A stretch of DNA of 55,534 nt from positions 1 through 55,534 of the forward strand of contig NZ_JH636450.1 in assembly GCF_000255705.1 (NCBI RefSeq), written 5' to 3'. The translations under genes and the position numbers were made by a program. Of the stretch, positions 34,112-42,680 are shown one piece after another (the stretch's first letter is position 1; every line of letters begins with the position of its first letter). Source of the stretch: Zavarzinella formosa DSM 19928 (GTDB lineage: Bacteria; Planctomycetota; Planctomycetia; Gemmatales; Gemmataceae). Under the pieces are notes generated by a model. That model did no database searches, was not told the DNA's origin, and saw only the letters and a program-made list of their open reading frames with translations.

Positions 34112-35644
34112 TCAGAAAGGCTCTCCACCGTTGGCGGCGATCCACGTGAGCCGAGCACGGTCGAGTTTGCCGTGATAGGTCAGAGGCCATTCGTCGATGT
34201 AGGCGAAGCCCTCTGGCATGGAGCAGGTATCGAGTTGATCCGCGAGCCAAGCCTTTAACCCGGCCTCGTCGGGCCGGTCATGGCCTGCGCGGAGTGTCAT
34301 GAACGCAAAGGGAACCTGACCGCTGGCGGTATCCGGGGCGGGGACGACCACGGCGCGCGTGATCGCGGGGTGATGGCTCAGGGCCTGTTCAATGATCGTG
34401 GGAGAAATCCGGCGGCCGCCTCGATTGATAATGTTCTGCGCCCGCCCCAAGTGCCATAAGAATCCGTCGTCGTCGATCCGGGCCAGGTCGCCGGTGTGCA
34501 GCCAGCCTTCGCGGAGGACGCGGAAGGTTTCCGCCGTGTCGTTCCAATAGCCAAACATGAGGTCGTTGCTGCGGATAGCGATCTCGCCCGCCTCCCCGGC
34601 CGGCGCCTCATGGCCGTCCGGCCCAAGGAGGCGAATCTCCACCCCGCGCATCAACCGGCCGCACGAACCCGGCCGCACCGGGCCAGAGAGGGGATTGATC
34701 GCAAAAAATCCCGTCTCGGTCATCCCGCTCATTTCCACCAAATCCCGGCCGGTGGTTTCCCGAAACCGGCCGTGCAGCCCCTTGGGAACGATGTCACCCC
34801 CCGCGATCCAGAGCCGAAGGGCCGAGTGGTCGGCGTCACGGGCGGCCGGATTGGCAAACAGCGCGTCGGTCGTGCCGGTTCCCGTCATGACGTATGTTTT
34901 CGGCGGCCTGCTCTTGTAGGCACTCCAGAACAGGCCCGGCTTGGGGGATTCGATCATCACGCACCGGCCCCCCGCCCGGCACATTGGCATGATCTGCCCG
35001 AGGAGGATCATCGGCCGGCAAATCCCGGCGGCGACGAAGGCCACGTCCTCGGAGGTCAGGCCCGTGTCGTCCGCGAAGGCCAGCGCCCGCCGGGCCATCC
35101 GGTTCTGCGTGTGAATGACGGCTTTCGGCCGGTTCGTGGTTCCCGAGGTGTAAACGATCATCGCCAGATGATCGAGACGCGGGTCCGGTTCGGTCGGCGA
35201 TTGGCCGGGGCCGGCCTCGATGATTTCCCAAGGGAGGACGGGGGGAGGCGGATTGAGGTCGCCCACCGTGACCATCACTTCCGGCCGGAGTTCTTCATGC
35301 CCCTCGAAGACGGCACGAAGCGTGGCCGTCGGCGCCACGATGCCGCGCGCCCCGCTGCTGCGGACGGCGTGCCGAATTTGGGCCGGGATCGACCAGGGCG
35401 CCAGCGGCACGGCCACCAGACCGGCCCGGAAGCAACCCAGCAAGAGGCCCAGATGTTCGATAGTGTTGCCCAGAAACGTGATGACGCGATCCGACTCCCC
35501 CAAGCCCTGAAATCGAAGCCCCGCCGCCACCCGTTCCACGAGATCATCCAATTGGGTGTAAGTGATATGCTGTTCGCCGACGCTCACGGCGATTCGGTCG
35601 GGAAATCGAACCGCCGCCTCGCGAATGATTCGCCACAAAGCCAT
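34112..35644 (-). CDS. AMP-dependent acyl-CoA synthetase/ligase (ANL superfamily)
   Basis: This 510-residue enzyme contains the ANL core motifs: YTSGTTNRPKA (165-175, phosphate-binding loop), EMSGMTE (304-310), HTGDLARIDDDG (383-394), GRAQNIINRGGRRISP (hinge), and near the C-terminus the catalytic lysine K493 in YHGKLDR. It activates a carboxylic acid as an acyl-adenylate and probably transfers it to CoA or a carrier protein; the substrate cannot be read from sequence. The ATG at 35644 was preferred because it begins the conserved WRIIREAAVRFPDRIA block; 15 upstream codons are possible. No pathway partners are adjacent. Confidence 0.92.
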   Translation of the reverse strand: MALWRIIREAAVRFPDRIAVSVGEQHITYTQLDDLVERVAAGLRFQGLGESDRVITFLGNTIEHLGLLLGCFRAGLVAVPLAPWSIPAQIRHAVRSSGARGIVAPTATLRAVFEGHEELRPEVMVTVGDLNPPPPVLPWEIIEAGPGQSPTEPDPRLDHLAMIVYTSGTTNRPKAVIHTQNRMARRALAFADDTGLTSEDVAFVAAGICRPMILLGQIMPMCRAGGRCVMIESPKPGLFWSAYKSRPPKTYVMTGTGTTDALFANPAARDADHSALRLWIAGGDIVPKGLHGRFRETTGRDLVEMSGMTETGFFAINPLSGPVRPGSCGRLMRGVEIRLLGPDGHEAPAGEAGEIAIRSNDLMFGYWNDTAETFRVLREGWLHTGDLARIDDDGFLWHLGRAQNIINRGGRRISPTIIEQALSHHPAITRAVVVPAPDTASGQVPFAFMTLRAGHDRPDEAGLKAWLADQLDTCSMPEGFAYIDEWPLTYHGKLDRARLTWIAANGGEPF

Positions 35645-35939
35645 CGACCCGCCCCCGAACTGCGCTTGATTCTTCCGATACCGTAGCACGCCCCGCCAAC
35701 GGAGGACGGGTGGCCCCGACGCGATGTCAATTTGAAATTTGCTCCAGAACCATCAAAAATGCAGCCGTTTGTTAACAGCTAAATTGGTGGCCTCCGGTGA
35801 TCGGCAAGCGCTTGGTAACGAAGATTGACGGCGGATCTTTTCCGTGGGAAGATCCGATCACCAATCGCCGAAGGGCGTCGGAAGCATCATCGCAGCAATT
35901 GCTTATAGCCAAGAATATTACGCCGATCAAGGAATCATC
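35645..35939. other. Intergenic region with one small hairpin
   Basis: This stretch is AT-richer than the genes around it. CGGATCTT (35832-35839) pairs with AAGATCCG (35849-35856). No supportable gene is seen; short open frames here lack ribosome-binding sites and protein-like composition. Together with the remnant downstream, the gene-poor interval spans 35645-36323. Confidence 0.5.
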
Positions 35940-36112
35940 ATGTCTCGCCTGGCCATCCTCGTTGCGAACCTGCATGGCATGCCCGAGGCGAATGCGATGT
36001 CTCCGGCATCAACAAAGGACTCGGCGGGGCGTTTAACAATTGGGACACCGCCGGTCCCCATGCCGTGCTGCTCGCCGCCGGGGGGCTGATTGTGGACACC
36101 GATGAGATATGA
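35940..36112 (+). pseudogene. Small frameshifted gene remnant
   Basis: The frame starting at 35940 reads MSRLAILVANLHGMPEANA, which looks like a genuine protein start. Around 35994 a different frame continues in protein-like fashion, DVSGINKGLGGAFNNWDT then AGPHAVLLAAGGLIVDTDEI, to a TGA at 36110-36112. Joining the two needs one frame change (loss of one base or gain of two). The joined product would be about 57 residues. I do not recognise the family, and no clear ribosome-binding site is present. It may be a decayed gene or a sequencing error. Confidence 0.4.
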
Positions 36113-36323
36113 GAGGGGAAGCATCAAGGTGCCTGGCCATATTGCGGGGGCAACAGAAATTTTGCGTTCTTTGGGGCTGATTCGCGGTTAAGCCGACAGA
36201 GCCATCGTCAGATGATTTTTGCCATCACAACACGCCGGCCCACGTTGGTCATATTCTAACTTTTGCAGGCCGATTAATCCCCGCCTTGTCATCATCCGAC
36301 TCAACAAATTTCAGGAGTTCTTC

Positions 36324-37409
36324 ATGGCAGCTTCTCGTCCAGACGGTGATGATTTTGAGGATGCCGACCGACCGCGTCGCCGGCCGGATCGTCGCGATGA
36401 ATTTGAAGATGATCGTCCCCGCCGGCCCCGCCGGGATTTTGACGACGACCAACCCCGGACCGCTCCGGCCAAAACCCTGAGCATTCTCGGGCTGCTCTCG
36501 CTGATTCAAGGGATTATCTCCCTGTTGGTGAGCTTTATGCCGTGTGTCGGTGCGATCGCCATCTTTGGGGGAGCCCTCGGTTTGGTGCTTGGGGGGATTG
36601 GCCTGCTCGTCGCCAGATCGTCGAATCACGGCAAGGGATTGCCAATCGCCGGGATCATCACCAGCGTCTTCAGCATGTTGATCGCCGGGGTTTGGATCTT
36701 GTTCATGGCCAACGCATCGAACAAGGTCGCAGACATGGAAGTGGAAGTGGCCGACGCCACCAAGATTTCGGCGGCGCAACTCTGCCGGGAGTACGACACG
36801 AACGTCATCAAGGCGGATCAAACTTACAAGGACAAGGTGCTGGAAGTAACCGGTCAGGTGAAACTCGTCTCCAAGGAGCGGCCCGGCCGCATCACGGTCG
36901 AACTGGGGAGCCGGGAAGACACGATTGATTGCGATTTCGGCTCGGCAACGCAGGCCGAACTGGCGGGGATCGAGCAGGGCAAAACCGTCACGATTCGCGG
37001 CAAATGCAAGGGGGTTGATCGTCGGTCCAAGTATGTCATCCTGACGAACTGCAAGCTGGCTAGGGATATCGCACTTGATGGCGTGCCTCCCGGCGAAACG
37101 GTCAAAATCGAGCAGAAGAAACTCATCGAAGAGTATGAGAAGGATGAGGATGACGCGAACAAGACTTACAAAGGCAAAATAATCGAAGTCACGGGCGAAG
37201 TGACGGAAGTGATCGCCGCCGACAAAAAGGAACTCATCGTCTTGTTCCGCGCCAAGAAGGGACCATACTTGGAATGCCGCCTGACCCCCGAGGCCACCAA
37301 GTCGGCCGGAAAGGTCAAAGAAGGCCAAAAACTAACTCTCCGGGGTCTCTGCGCCGGCCTTCAAGATGATGAATATGTCTTGGTTGAGAATGCCACTTTG
37401 GTGAAGTGA
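36324..37409 (+). CDS. Three-span membrane protein with two OB-fold (tRNA_anti-like) domains
   Basis: This is a 361-residue protein. Residues 1-48 are highly charged, acidic and arginine-rich low-complexity sequence (RPRRRPDRRDEFEDDRPRRP). Three hydrophobic segments follow (about 52-72, 76-96 and 107-127). Two similar OB-fold units of the tRNA_anti-like type follow at about 145-250 and 265-361. Each opens with a Y-x-x-(D/N)...A-x-x-TYK-(D/G)-K pattern and a (L/I)EVTG(Q/E)V strand, and each closes with a (V/L)T(I/L)RG-x-C strand. In other bacteria such tandem OB domains are periplasmic; ligand and role are unknown. AGGAG precedes the ATG. A strong hairpin follows the stop. Confidence 0.82.
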   Translation: MAASRPDGDDFEDADRPRRRPDRRDEFEDDRPRRPRRDFDDDQPRTAPAKTLSILGLLSLIQGIISLLVSFMPCVGAIAIFGGALGLVLGGIGLLVARSSNHGKGLPIAGIITSVFSMLIAGVWILFMANASNKVADMEVEVADATKISAAQLCREYDTNVIKADQTYKDKVLEVTGQVKLVSKERPGRITVELGSREDTIDCDFGSATQAELAGIEQGKTVTIRGKCKGVDRRSKYVILTNCKLARDIALDGVPPGETVKIEQKKLIEEYEKDEDDANKTYKGKIIEVTGEVTEVIAADKKELIVLFRAKKGPYLECRLTPEATKSAGKVKEGQKLTLRGLCAGLQDDEYVLVENATLVK

Positions 37410-37417
37410 ATTTCCGA

Positions 37418-37468
37418 CCGGCCAGGCGGCAAGTTGGTTAATGCAAAACCAACTTGCCGCCTGGCCGG
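37418..37468. terminator. Perfect 22-bp hairpin after the OB-fold gene
   Basis: CCGGCCAGGCGGCAAGTTGG followed by TT (37418-37439) pairs perfectly with 37447-37468 across a 7-base loop. No T-run follows, so it may be a dispersed palindrome acting as a 3' end. Confidence 0.6.
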
Positions 37469-37546
37469 AACTCACAGACTTGCAAGTTTTTCTGCATCGG
37501 TGCGAGAGACGACCGGCATCACGGATTCCCAAACCGAGGCAATATC

Positions 37547-38827
37547 ATGCGACGAGTCCTGATGGCGGTTGTGTTGTCAGCTCTGTTGAACGGCATGGCG
37601 TTGGCCCAGCCGGAGGACCCGTCGCCGCTGCCGGCGGAGGTGGTGGCCGCCTGGGAAAAAGCAGGGGCCGAGGCCGGGTGGATGGAGCCTGACGATCTGA
37701 ATTTCCGGCGCGGCGAAAATGGCATGCCCGCGGAAATACCCGCATTCCGATTGAAGGCGTGGCAGGCCGGGTTGTTGAACAAACTGCCGTCGCCGGGGCA
37801 GAAATTCGGGCTGGATCTCTCCGATACCCCGACGGACGCAGGGTTGAAGGAACTGGCCGGATTCACGCAACTCCAATCCCTGAACCTCAGCAACACCAAA
37901 GTAACGGATGCGGGGTTGAAGGAACTGGCCGCGCTCAAACAATTGAAATCGCTGAGAATCTTCGCCGGTCAGGTGACGGACGCGGGGGCGAAGGAACTGG
38001 CCGCGTTCAATCAACTGAAGTTGCTTGGTCTTGTCTACACGAAAGTGACAGACGCAGGGATGAAAGAAGTGGCCAGGTTGCGACAACTCCAGTCACTGGA
38101 CCTCGACGGCACCAACGTGACAGACGCGGGATTAAAAGAACTGGCGGCGCTCAAGCAACTAAAGTCGCTGAGTCTGGACAACGCCAGTGTGACGGGCTCG
38201 GGCCTGAAGGAACTGACCGGGCTTGAACAACTCCAGTCGCTGAACCTCGGCGGCACCTCGGTGACGGACGCAGGGCTGAAGGGACTGGCCGAGCTCAAAC
38301 AACTGCGGCAGTTGAGACTCTTCTGCACGAAAGTGACAGACACGGGACTGAAGGAACTGGCCGGTCTGCGACAACTCCAGTCATTGGACCTGCGAGGCAC
38401 CCCGGTGACGGACGCGTTTATGAAGGACTTGGCCTCGTTCAAACAACTGAAGTCACTGTACTTTCACCACGCGAAGATAACGGAGGCAGGGCTGAAGGAA
38501 CTGACTGCGCTCAAACAACTGGAAGACCTGGACCTATCCGGCGTCAAGATGACGGCGGCCGGGCTGAAGGAACTGGCCGCGCTCAAACAACTGGAATTTC
38601 TGAATCTTTCCGGCGCCGAGTTGACGGATGTGGAACTGAAAGAATTGGCCGGGCTTCAGCAACTGCAGTCTCTGAGCCTTTCCAATACCGAGGTGACGGA
38701 CGCGGGATTAAAGGAACTGGCGGGACTCAAACTACTGCGGCTTCTGGGCCTCTTCAAAACCAAGGTAACAAACGCCGGTGTCGCCGAGTTGCGAAAGAAT
38801 CTGCCCGAGTGTGATATCATGCGTTGA
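37547..38827 (+). CDS. Secreted leucine-rich-repeat protein, 14 repeats
   Basis: This 426-residue protein has a signal peptide (about 1-20, ending GMALAQ). After a short head, 14 consecutive 24-residue LRRs run to the C-terminus. The consensus is L-x-L-x-x-T-x-V-T-D-A-G-L-K-E-L-A-x-L-x-Q-L-x-S, the bacterial GALA/internalin-like class with the T-D-A-G-L-K-E-L core. The repeats are alike in DNA as well as protein, suggesting recent duplication or gene conversion. Such solenoids bind proteins or glycans; no partner is evident. GAGG upstream supports the ATG at 37547 over a start at 37454 lying in the hairpin. Confidence 0.9.
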   Translation: MRRVLMAVVLSALLNGMALAQPEDPSPLPAEVVAAWEKAGAEAGWMEPDDLNFRRGENGMPAEIPAFRLKAWQAGLLNKLPSPGQKFGLDLSDTPTDAGLKELAGFTQLQSLNLSNTKVTDAGLKELAALKQLKSLRIFAGQVTDAGAKELAAFNQLKLLGLVYTKVTDAGMKEVARLRQLQSLDLDGTNVTDAGLKELAALKQLKSLSLDNASVTGSGLKELTGLEQLQSLNLGGTSVTDAGLKGLAELKQLRQLRLFCTKVTDTGLKELAGLRQLQSLDLRGTPVTDAFMKDLASFKQLKSLYFHHAKITEAGLKELTALKQLEDLDLSGVKMTAAGLKELAALKQLEFLNLSGAELTDVELKELAGLQQLQSLSLSNTEVTDAGLKELAGLKLLRLLGLFKTKVTNAGVAELRKNLPECDIMR

Positions 38828-38904
38828 CTCATCCGGCATCAGGGGGAAACGCCGTCCGTCGCAGACCGGCCAGTGGTGGTACCAAGAGCTTGGGGATGTC
38901 TTCA

Positions 38905-39339
38905 ATGGGTGACATGACGCTGACCGTGTTCGACACGGACGATGCCCGTCGGCTCGCCACCTTGCGGCTGTTGGCCGATCATCTGACGGAATATCACCGA
39001 TGGAACACCGGCGGCGAATGGCGGCAACTCTTTGTCTCGTTGTGCGACCCGACGGGAGAAGTGCTTGGCGGCCTTCTGTCTCACACCCACGGTTCTTGGC
39101 TGGAAGTGGAGTTCGTGTGGGTGGCCGAACCGCTTCGACGGCGAGGGCATGCCACACAGTTGCTGGCCGCCGCCGAGACGGAAGCCAAAACGCGGAGATG
39201 TCGGCGAGCGTGCCTCGACACGGCCACTTCCCAAACGGCCGATTTCTTCCTCCAACGCGGCTATCGCATCTGCGGAGAATTGCCTGACTACCGGGACGGC
39301 CGCTCACGGTACTGGCTGCACAAAACGCTGTGTGAGTGA
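38905..39339 (+). CDS. GNAT-family N-acetyltransferase
   Basis: This is a 144-residue acetyltransferase. The acetyl-CoA-binding motif A is VAEPLRRRGHATQLL (R-x-x-G-x-A pattern). The preceding beta strands carry GEVLGGLLSHTHGSWLEVEF, and the C-terminal FFLQRGYRICGELPDY is typical of the fold. The acceptor substrate is unknown. The start is uncertain: ATG at 38905 has GGGG about 9 bases upstream; ATGs at 38896 and 38914 are alternatives. Confidence 0.85.
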   Translation: MGDMTLTVFDTDDARRLATLRLLADHLTEYHRWNTGGEWRQLFVSLCDPTGEVLGGLLSHTHGSWLEVEFVWVAEPLRRRGHATQLLAAAETEAKTRRCRRACLDTATSQTADFFLQRGYRICGELPDYRDGRSRYWLHKTLCE

Positions 39340-39407
39340 CCGGGTTCAAAGTCGCGCGTGTTATGACAACCGCCTGGCGGGGTTGTCCGGCAAGGGAGGG
39401 CTTCCCG

Positions 39408-39959
39408 ATGGTGGCAGGGCTTGCCGAACAGATCGCCGCGTATCACGCCGCCCCGTTCGACGCCAAGGGGGAGGCATGTGGCAAAATCCAAGTGCTTGAG
39501 GAACTGGAAGACCACCTCGGAGACCGGGATGTCCTCGCCTTCTTCCTCGCCATCCTCGGCAACACCGACGAGTACGACATGGCCCGCTGCCACTTGCTCA
39601 AGTGGTTCGGGATCGACCCGGCCCCGGATGCGGAAGCGCACCGGCTCATCGGCGAATGTGTCGCGGACACGCTGCGGCGGGAGGACGACTGGCTGGTCAA
39701 ATGCTGGCTCGCCCGCGTGTCGGATGCGTACATCGACTTGCCCGTGATTGTCACGGTGTCGGCCGAGCGGTTCCGGGATGAGGCGGAATCCGAGGAGGTG
39801 CGATGCGGAGTCATGAGCGGGCTGAAGGCGCTCGGCCCGACGGCCGAGGTGATGGAACTGTTTCGAGCCGTGGCAGCCGGGTCCGACGAAGTGGCCAAGT
39901 CCGCCCGTCGCATTCTTAAGGAGTGGGGCCAAGAAAGCGAGTCCGGTCCCTTTCTCTAA
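39408..39959 (+). CDS. Small helical HEAT-like protein, function unknown
   Basis: This 183-residue protein is mostly helical, with paired-helix units resembling HEAT repeats (VLEELEDHLGDRDVLAFFLA, GVMSGLKALGPTAEVMELFR). It has no signal peptide, membrane span or catalytic motif. GGGAGGG at 39394-39400 supports the ATG at 39408. The gene lies 14 bases from the convergent Gfo/Idh/MocA gene and 68 bases after the GNAT gene on the same strand. A scaffold or binding role is plausible from the fold only. Confidence 0.7.
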   Translation: MVAGLAEQIAAYHAAPFDAKGEACGKIQVLEELEDHLGDRDVLAFFLAILGNTDEYDMARCHLLKWFGIDPAPDAEAHRLIGECVADTLRREDDWLVKCWLARVSDAYIDLPVIVTVSAERFRDEAESEEVRCGVMSGLKALGPTAEVMELFRAVAAGSDEVAKSARRILKEWGQESESGPFL

Positions 39960-39973
39960 TCCGTACCGGCTCC

Positions 39974-41479
39974 TCACCCTTCCTGATCGCCCGCCAGGCC
40001 CATGTATTTCGGCGGCTGGAGGCCGGCGAAGCGTTCGCGGTTGTGGCTTCGGGTTTCCCAGTTGCCGGCCCAAGCGGCACCGTTGGAGGCGGTTGGGCGG
40101 CGGGCTTCCTTGTCCCATGTCAGCACTTGGCCGGTGCGGAAGCTTTCCACTCCCAAGGCGGCGATGGTGACGGCCGCCGCTCCGAGTTCCGGCGGGCAGA
40201 GGGTAGAGCGATTGTGTGTGCGGACACATTCCAAGAAATGTTCCCACATCGCCTGCGTTTCGTTGCTTGGCGGGGCGACGTCGATGGTTTCCGTCGGCTC
40301 GATGCTCTTTTCCAACCGGGCGGGGAGGCCGGAGCCGCGCATGGGGTCGTCGCGGATGAGCTGGATGCCCCCTTTGACGAACTTCATTGTGCCAAGGCGG
40401 CCGCGCAGGATTTCCTCCACGGGGTAACCGCTCACCGTGGTGGCCGTGAAGAGGAGTTGCACGCCTTCGTCAAAGTCGGCGATCACCGTGCCGACATCGG
40501 GAACATCCCGGCCGTCGTGTTCCCAGAACAAGCCCCCCGCCGCCATCACCCGGCGGGGGTGGCGAAGGCCGGTCGCCGCGAGGAATTGGGTGGTTTTGTG
40601 CGTCAACAGATCGGTGAAGACGCCGCCGGAAAAGGGCCAATAACAGCGCCATTGGGCGAACTTGGCCCGGTCGAACGGCACATCCGTCGTCGGGCCGACA
40701 GGTTCGCCGTTGACCTCGAATTGCGAGCCGAGAAACATCTTCCAGTCAACGGTCTTCGGCGTCATCTGCGGCGTGAGCCGGTAATAGCGCCATTGGCCGC
40801 GAATGTCGTTGCGGTGGAAGCCCGTCTGCCCCATCACCACCGGGCCGATGCGATGGCCGCGAATTAGTTCGTGGGCTTTCGACCATGTCGCGTCCGCGAG
40901 TGATTGCACGCCAACGACCACCACGCGGTTGTGCTTGCGGGCCGCATCGACGACCGCCTGGGCCTCGGCCGTCGTCCGGGTCATCGGCTTTTCGCAGTAG
41001 ACGTCTTTGCCGGCCGCGAGGGCGTCCAAGGTCATGCGGGCATGCCAGTGGTCCGGTGTCGCCACGCAGATCACGTCCGCGTCTTTCAGGTCGATCAGCC
41101 GGCGAAAATCCTTGGTCACCCGGTTGGTGTCGTTCGGGTTCAGGCCGCACTTTTTGGCCGAGGGATACAAGCCCTGCGAATAGTTTCGTCGGGTGACTGT
41201 GCCGACCGGGAATTCGTGGTCAAACGTGTCTTCCTGCCCGTCCCACACATCGCACACGCCGACGACGGAAACGGCCTGCCCGTCGCGGCGCAATTTCAAC
41301 AACGTATTCAGATGGGCCTGCGCCCGCCCGCCGCAACCCAAGACGGCGACGCCAAGTTTCTCATTGGAACCGGCCACGCGCGCATAGCTGGCCGCCGTGA
41401 GGGACAACGCCGCCCCGGCGGCGGCGCTGGTCCGCAGAAAGTCACGACGATCAACCGACGATGGCTTGGCTTCCGACAT
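39974..41479 (-). CDS. Gfo/Idh/MocA-family oxidoreductase with Tat signal
   Basis: This 501-residue NAD(P)-dependent oxidoreductase has a twin-arginine leader SVDRRDFLRTSAAAGAALSL. A Rossmann fold follows, with GVAVLGCGGRAQAH and the conserved EKP motif in YCEKPMTRT. The C-terminal substrate domain includes FSGGVFTDLLTHKT. Planctomycetes export many such Tat-dependent paralogues, generally linked to sugar or inositol oxidation; the substrate is unknown. A ThuA-like gene lies upstream on the same strand, and these two families are frequent neighbours in sugar-use clusters. Confidence 0.92.
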   Translation of the reverse strand: MSEAKPSSVDRRDFLRTSAAAGAALSLTAASYARVAGSNEKLGVAVLGCGGRAQAHLNTLLKLRRDGQAVSVVGVCDVWDGQEDTFDHEFPVGTVTRRNYSQGLYPSAKKCGLNPNDTNRVTKDFRRLIDLKDADVICVATPDHWHARMTLDALAAGKDVYCEKPMTRTTAEAQAVVDAARKHNRVVVVGVQSLADATWSKAHELIRGHRIGPVVMGQTGFHRNDIRGQWRYYRLTPQMTPKTVDWKMFLGSQFEVNGEPVGPTTDVPFDRAKFAQWRCYWPFSGGVFTDLLTHKTTQFLAATGLRHPRRVMAAGGLFWEHDGRDVPDVGTVIADFDEGVQLLFTATTVSGYPVEEILRGRLGTMKFVKGGIQLIRDDPMRGSGLPARLEKSIEPTETIDVAPPSNETQAMWEHFLECVRTHNRSTLCPPELGAAAVTIAALGVESFRTGQVLTWDKEARRPTASNGAAWAGNWETRSHNRERFAGLQPPKYMGLAGDQEG

Positions 41480-41558
41480 GGGATCTCATTTCGCGGGCAT
41501 ACGTCATTCGATGCGGAAATTCGGGCAAGGGTTCCAAGGTATGAGTTCCAAGTTTCGA

Positions 41559-41652
41559 GTTTCAAGTTCCAAGTTGAAAACCATTCTTGTATGCCGGGAT
41601 GCGAATTGCCGGGCAGAGGACTCGACTTGGCTTTCAACTTGGAACTTGAAAC
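41559..41652. repeat. Inverted repeat of the TTTCAAGTTCCAAGTTGAAA type
   Basis: GTTTCAAGTTCCAAGTTGAA plus A (41559-41579) is exactly complementary to 41632-41652. Partial matches extend outward on both sides. It lies between the Gfo/Idh/MocA and ThuA-like genes. A related fragment GGGAACTTGGAACGT occurs at 22098-22112. Confidence 0.8.
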
Positions 41653-41672
41653 TTGGAACATGAAACTCTTTT

Positions 41673-42542
41673 TCACGGCCGGGCCGAAACCTTTTCAGCG
41701 GTCGGGAAGTCAGCGGGGACGGCTTGCGTCACCTTGCCGGTGGCCGCCCATTCCACGCCTCGGGCGAAGGTCACTTGGAAACCGGCGCACTTCATGGAGA
41801 CATCGCTGTGGCCGAGCGTCGTGTGGAACACGCGGCCTTTTTCGTAGGGAATCACCATCAACATCGGCTCGTTTTCACCGCTCCCACCCTTTTTCGGGTC
41901 GGCGAAGGCCGTGGCCAGCACGGTGACGTTCTTGGCAGGACCGCGAAGGCGGTCATACAGTTCGTCCCCGGCGTGCATCCACTTCTCCGGCAGCCCCTTG
42001 GTGATCGGATGTTCAGCGTCGCGTGTTTCGACGACGAACGGGGCAAAGGCCCCGTGCGAACCGCCGTTGCCCTTGGTGGTGTCCAGCACGAACTTGCCTT
42101 CGCGGAACCGGATGTACGGCCCGGACTTCTCGTTGCGGCCGCCCCACCCGCCGACGCCGATCATCACATTGTACTCGGGCCATTCGGGGAAGGAGTTGTC
42201 AGCCGCGTGGACGGCGACGAAACCGCCGCCATCGGTGACGAACTTCACGAAGTCAGCCTGCGTTTCCTTGGGCCATGCCTGCCCGTTGTAATTGGAGACG
42301 ACGACTTGATAATCGGAGAACTTCGGCCGAAACACGACCGGCTTTTCGCTCTTTCCCTGCGGGGAAGTGGCGACATCGACAGTGAAGAGTTTCGTCTCTT
42401 CCAAGATCTTCTTCAAAATTGGCGTCGTAACCTTCCAATTATGGTTGTTCTGCCCGTCAACGATCAACACCTTGATCGGCTCGGCGGCGCCGGCGACGAC
42501 AGAGACAAGGCCCACGATCAGGGCCGACAACAGGTTCTTCAT
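41673..42542 (-). CDS. ThuA-like (trehalose-utilisation type) secreted protein
   Basis: This 289-residue protein has a signal peptide (ending VVAGAAEP) and the ThuA fold, which is related to class-I glutamine amidotransferases. [13 protein letters not shown] opens the domain, [11 protein letters not shown] and [14 protein letters not shown] form the central sheet and elbow, and [12 protein letters not shown] closes it. In rhizobia ThuA converts trehalose to a keto form; in planctomycetes the family is broad and usually next to Gfo/Idh/MocA genes, as here. The ATG at 42542 begins the signal peptide; 32 upstream codons are possible but not protein-like. Confidence 0.9.
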   Translation of the reverse strand: MKNLLSALIVGLVSVVAGAAEPIKVLIVDGQNNHNWKVTTPILKKILEETKLFTVDVATSPQGKSEKPVVFRPKFSDYQVVVSNYNGQAWPKETQADFVKFVTDGGGFVAVHAADNSFPEWPEYNVMIGVGGWGGRNEKSGPYIRFREGKFVLDTTKGNGGSHGAFAPFVVETRDAEHPITKGLPEKWMHAGDELYDRLRGPAKNVTVLATAFADPKKGGSGENEPMLMVIPYEKGRVFHTTLGHSDVSMKCAGFQVTFARGVEWAATGKVTQAVPADFPTAEKVSARP

Positions 42543-42680
42543 GGGGAGAGTGACTCGCGGTGGGTTGTATGAGGAAAGGATATCCCGACCGGGGGCACTG
42601 CTCAAGCGCGAAAACAAGTTGGCCCGTTTTGAAACCATCGGTTACGATGGCCTCTCGATACTCGCTTCGGAGATTGGCTC

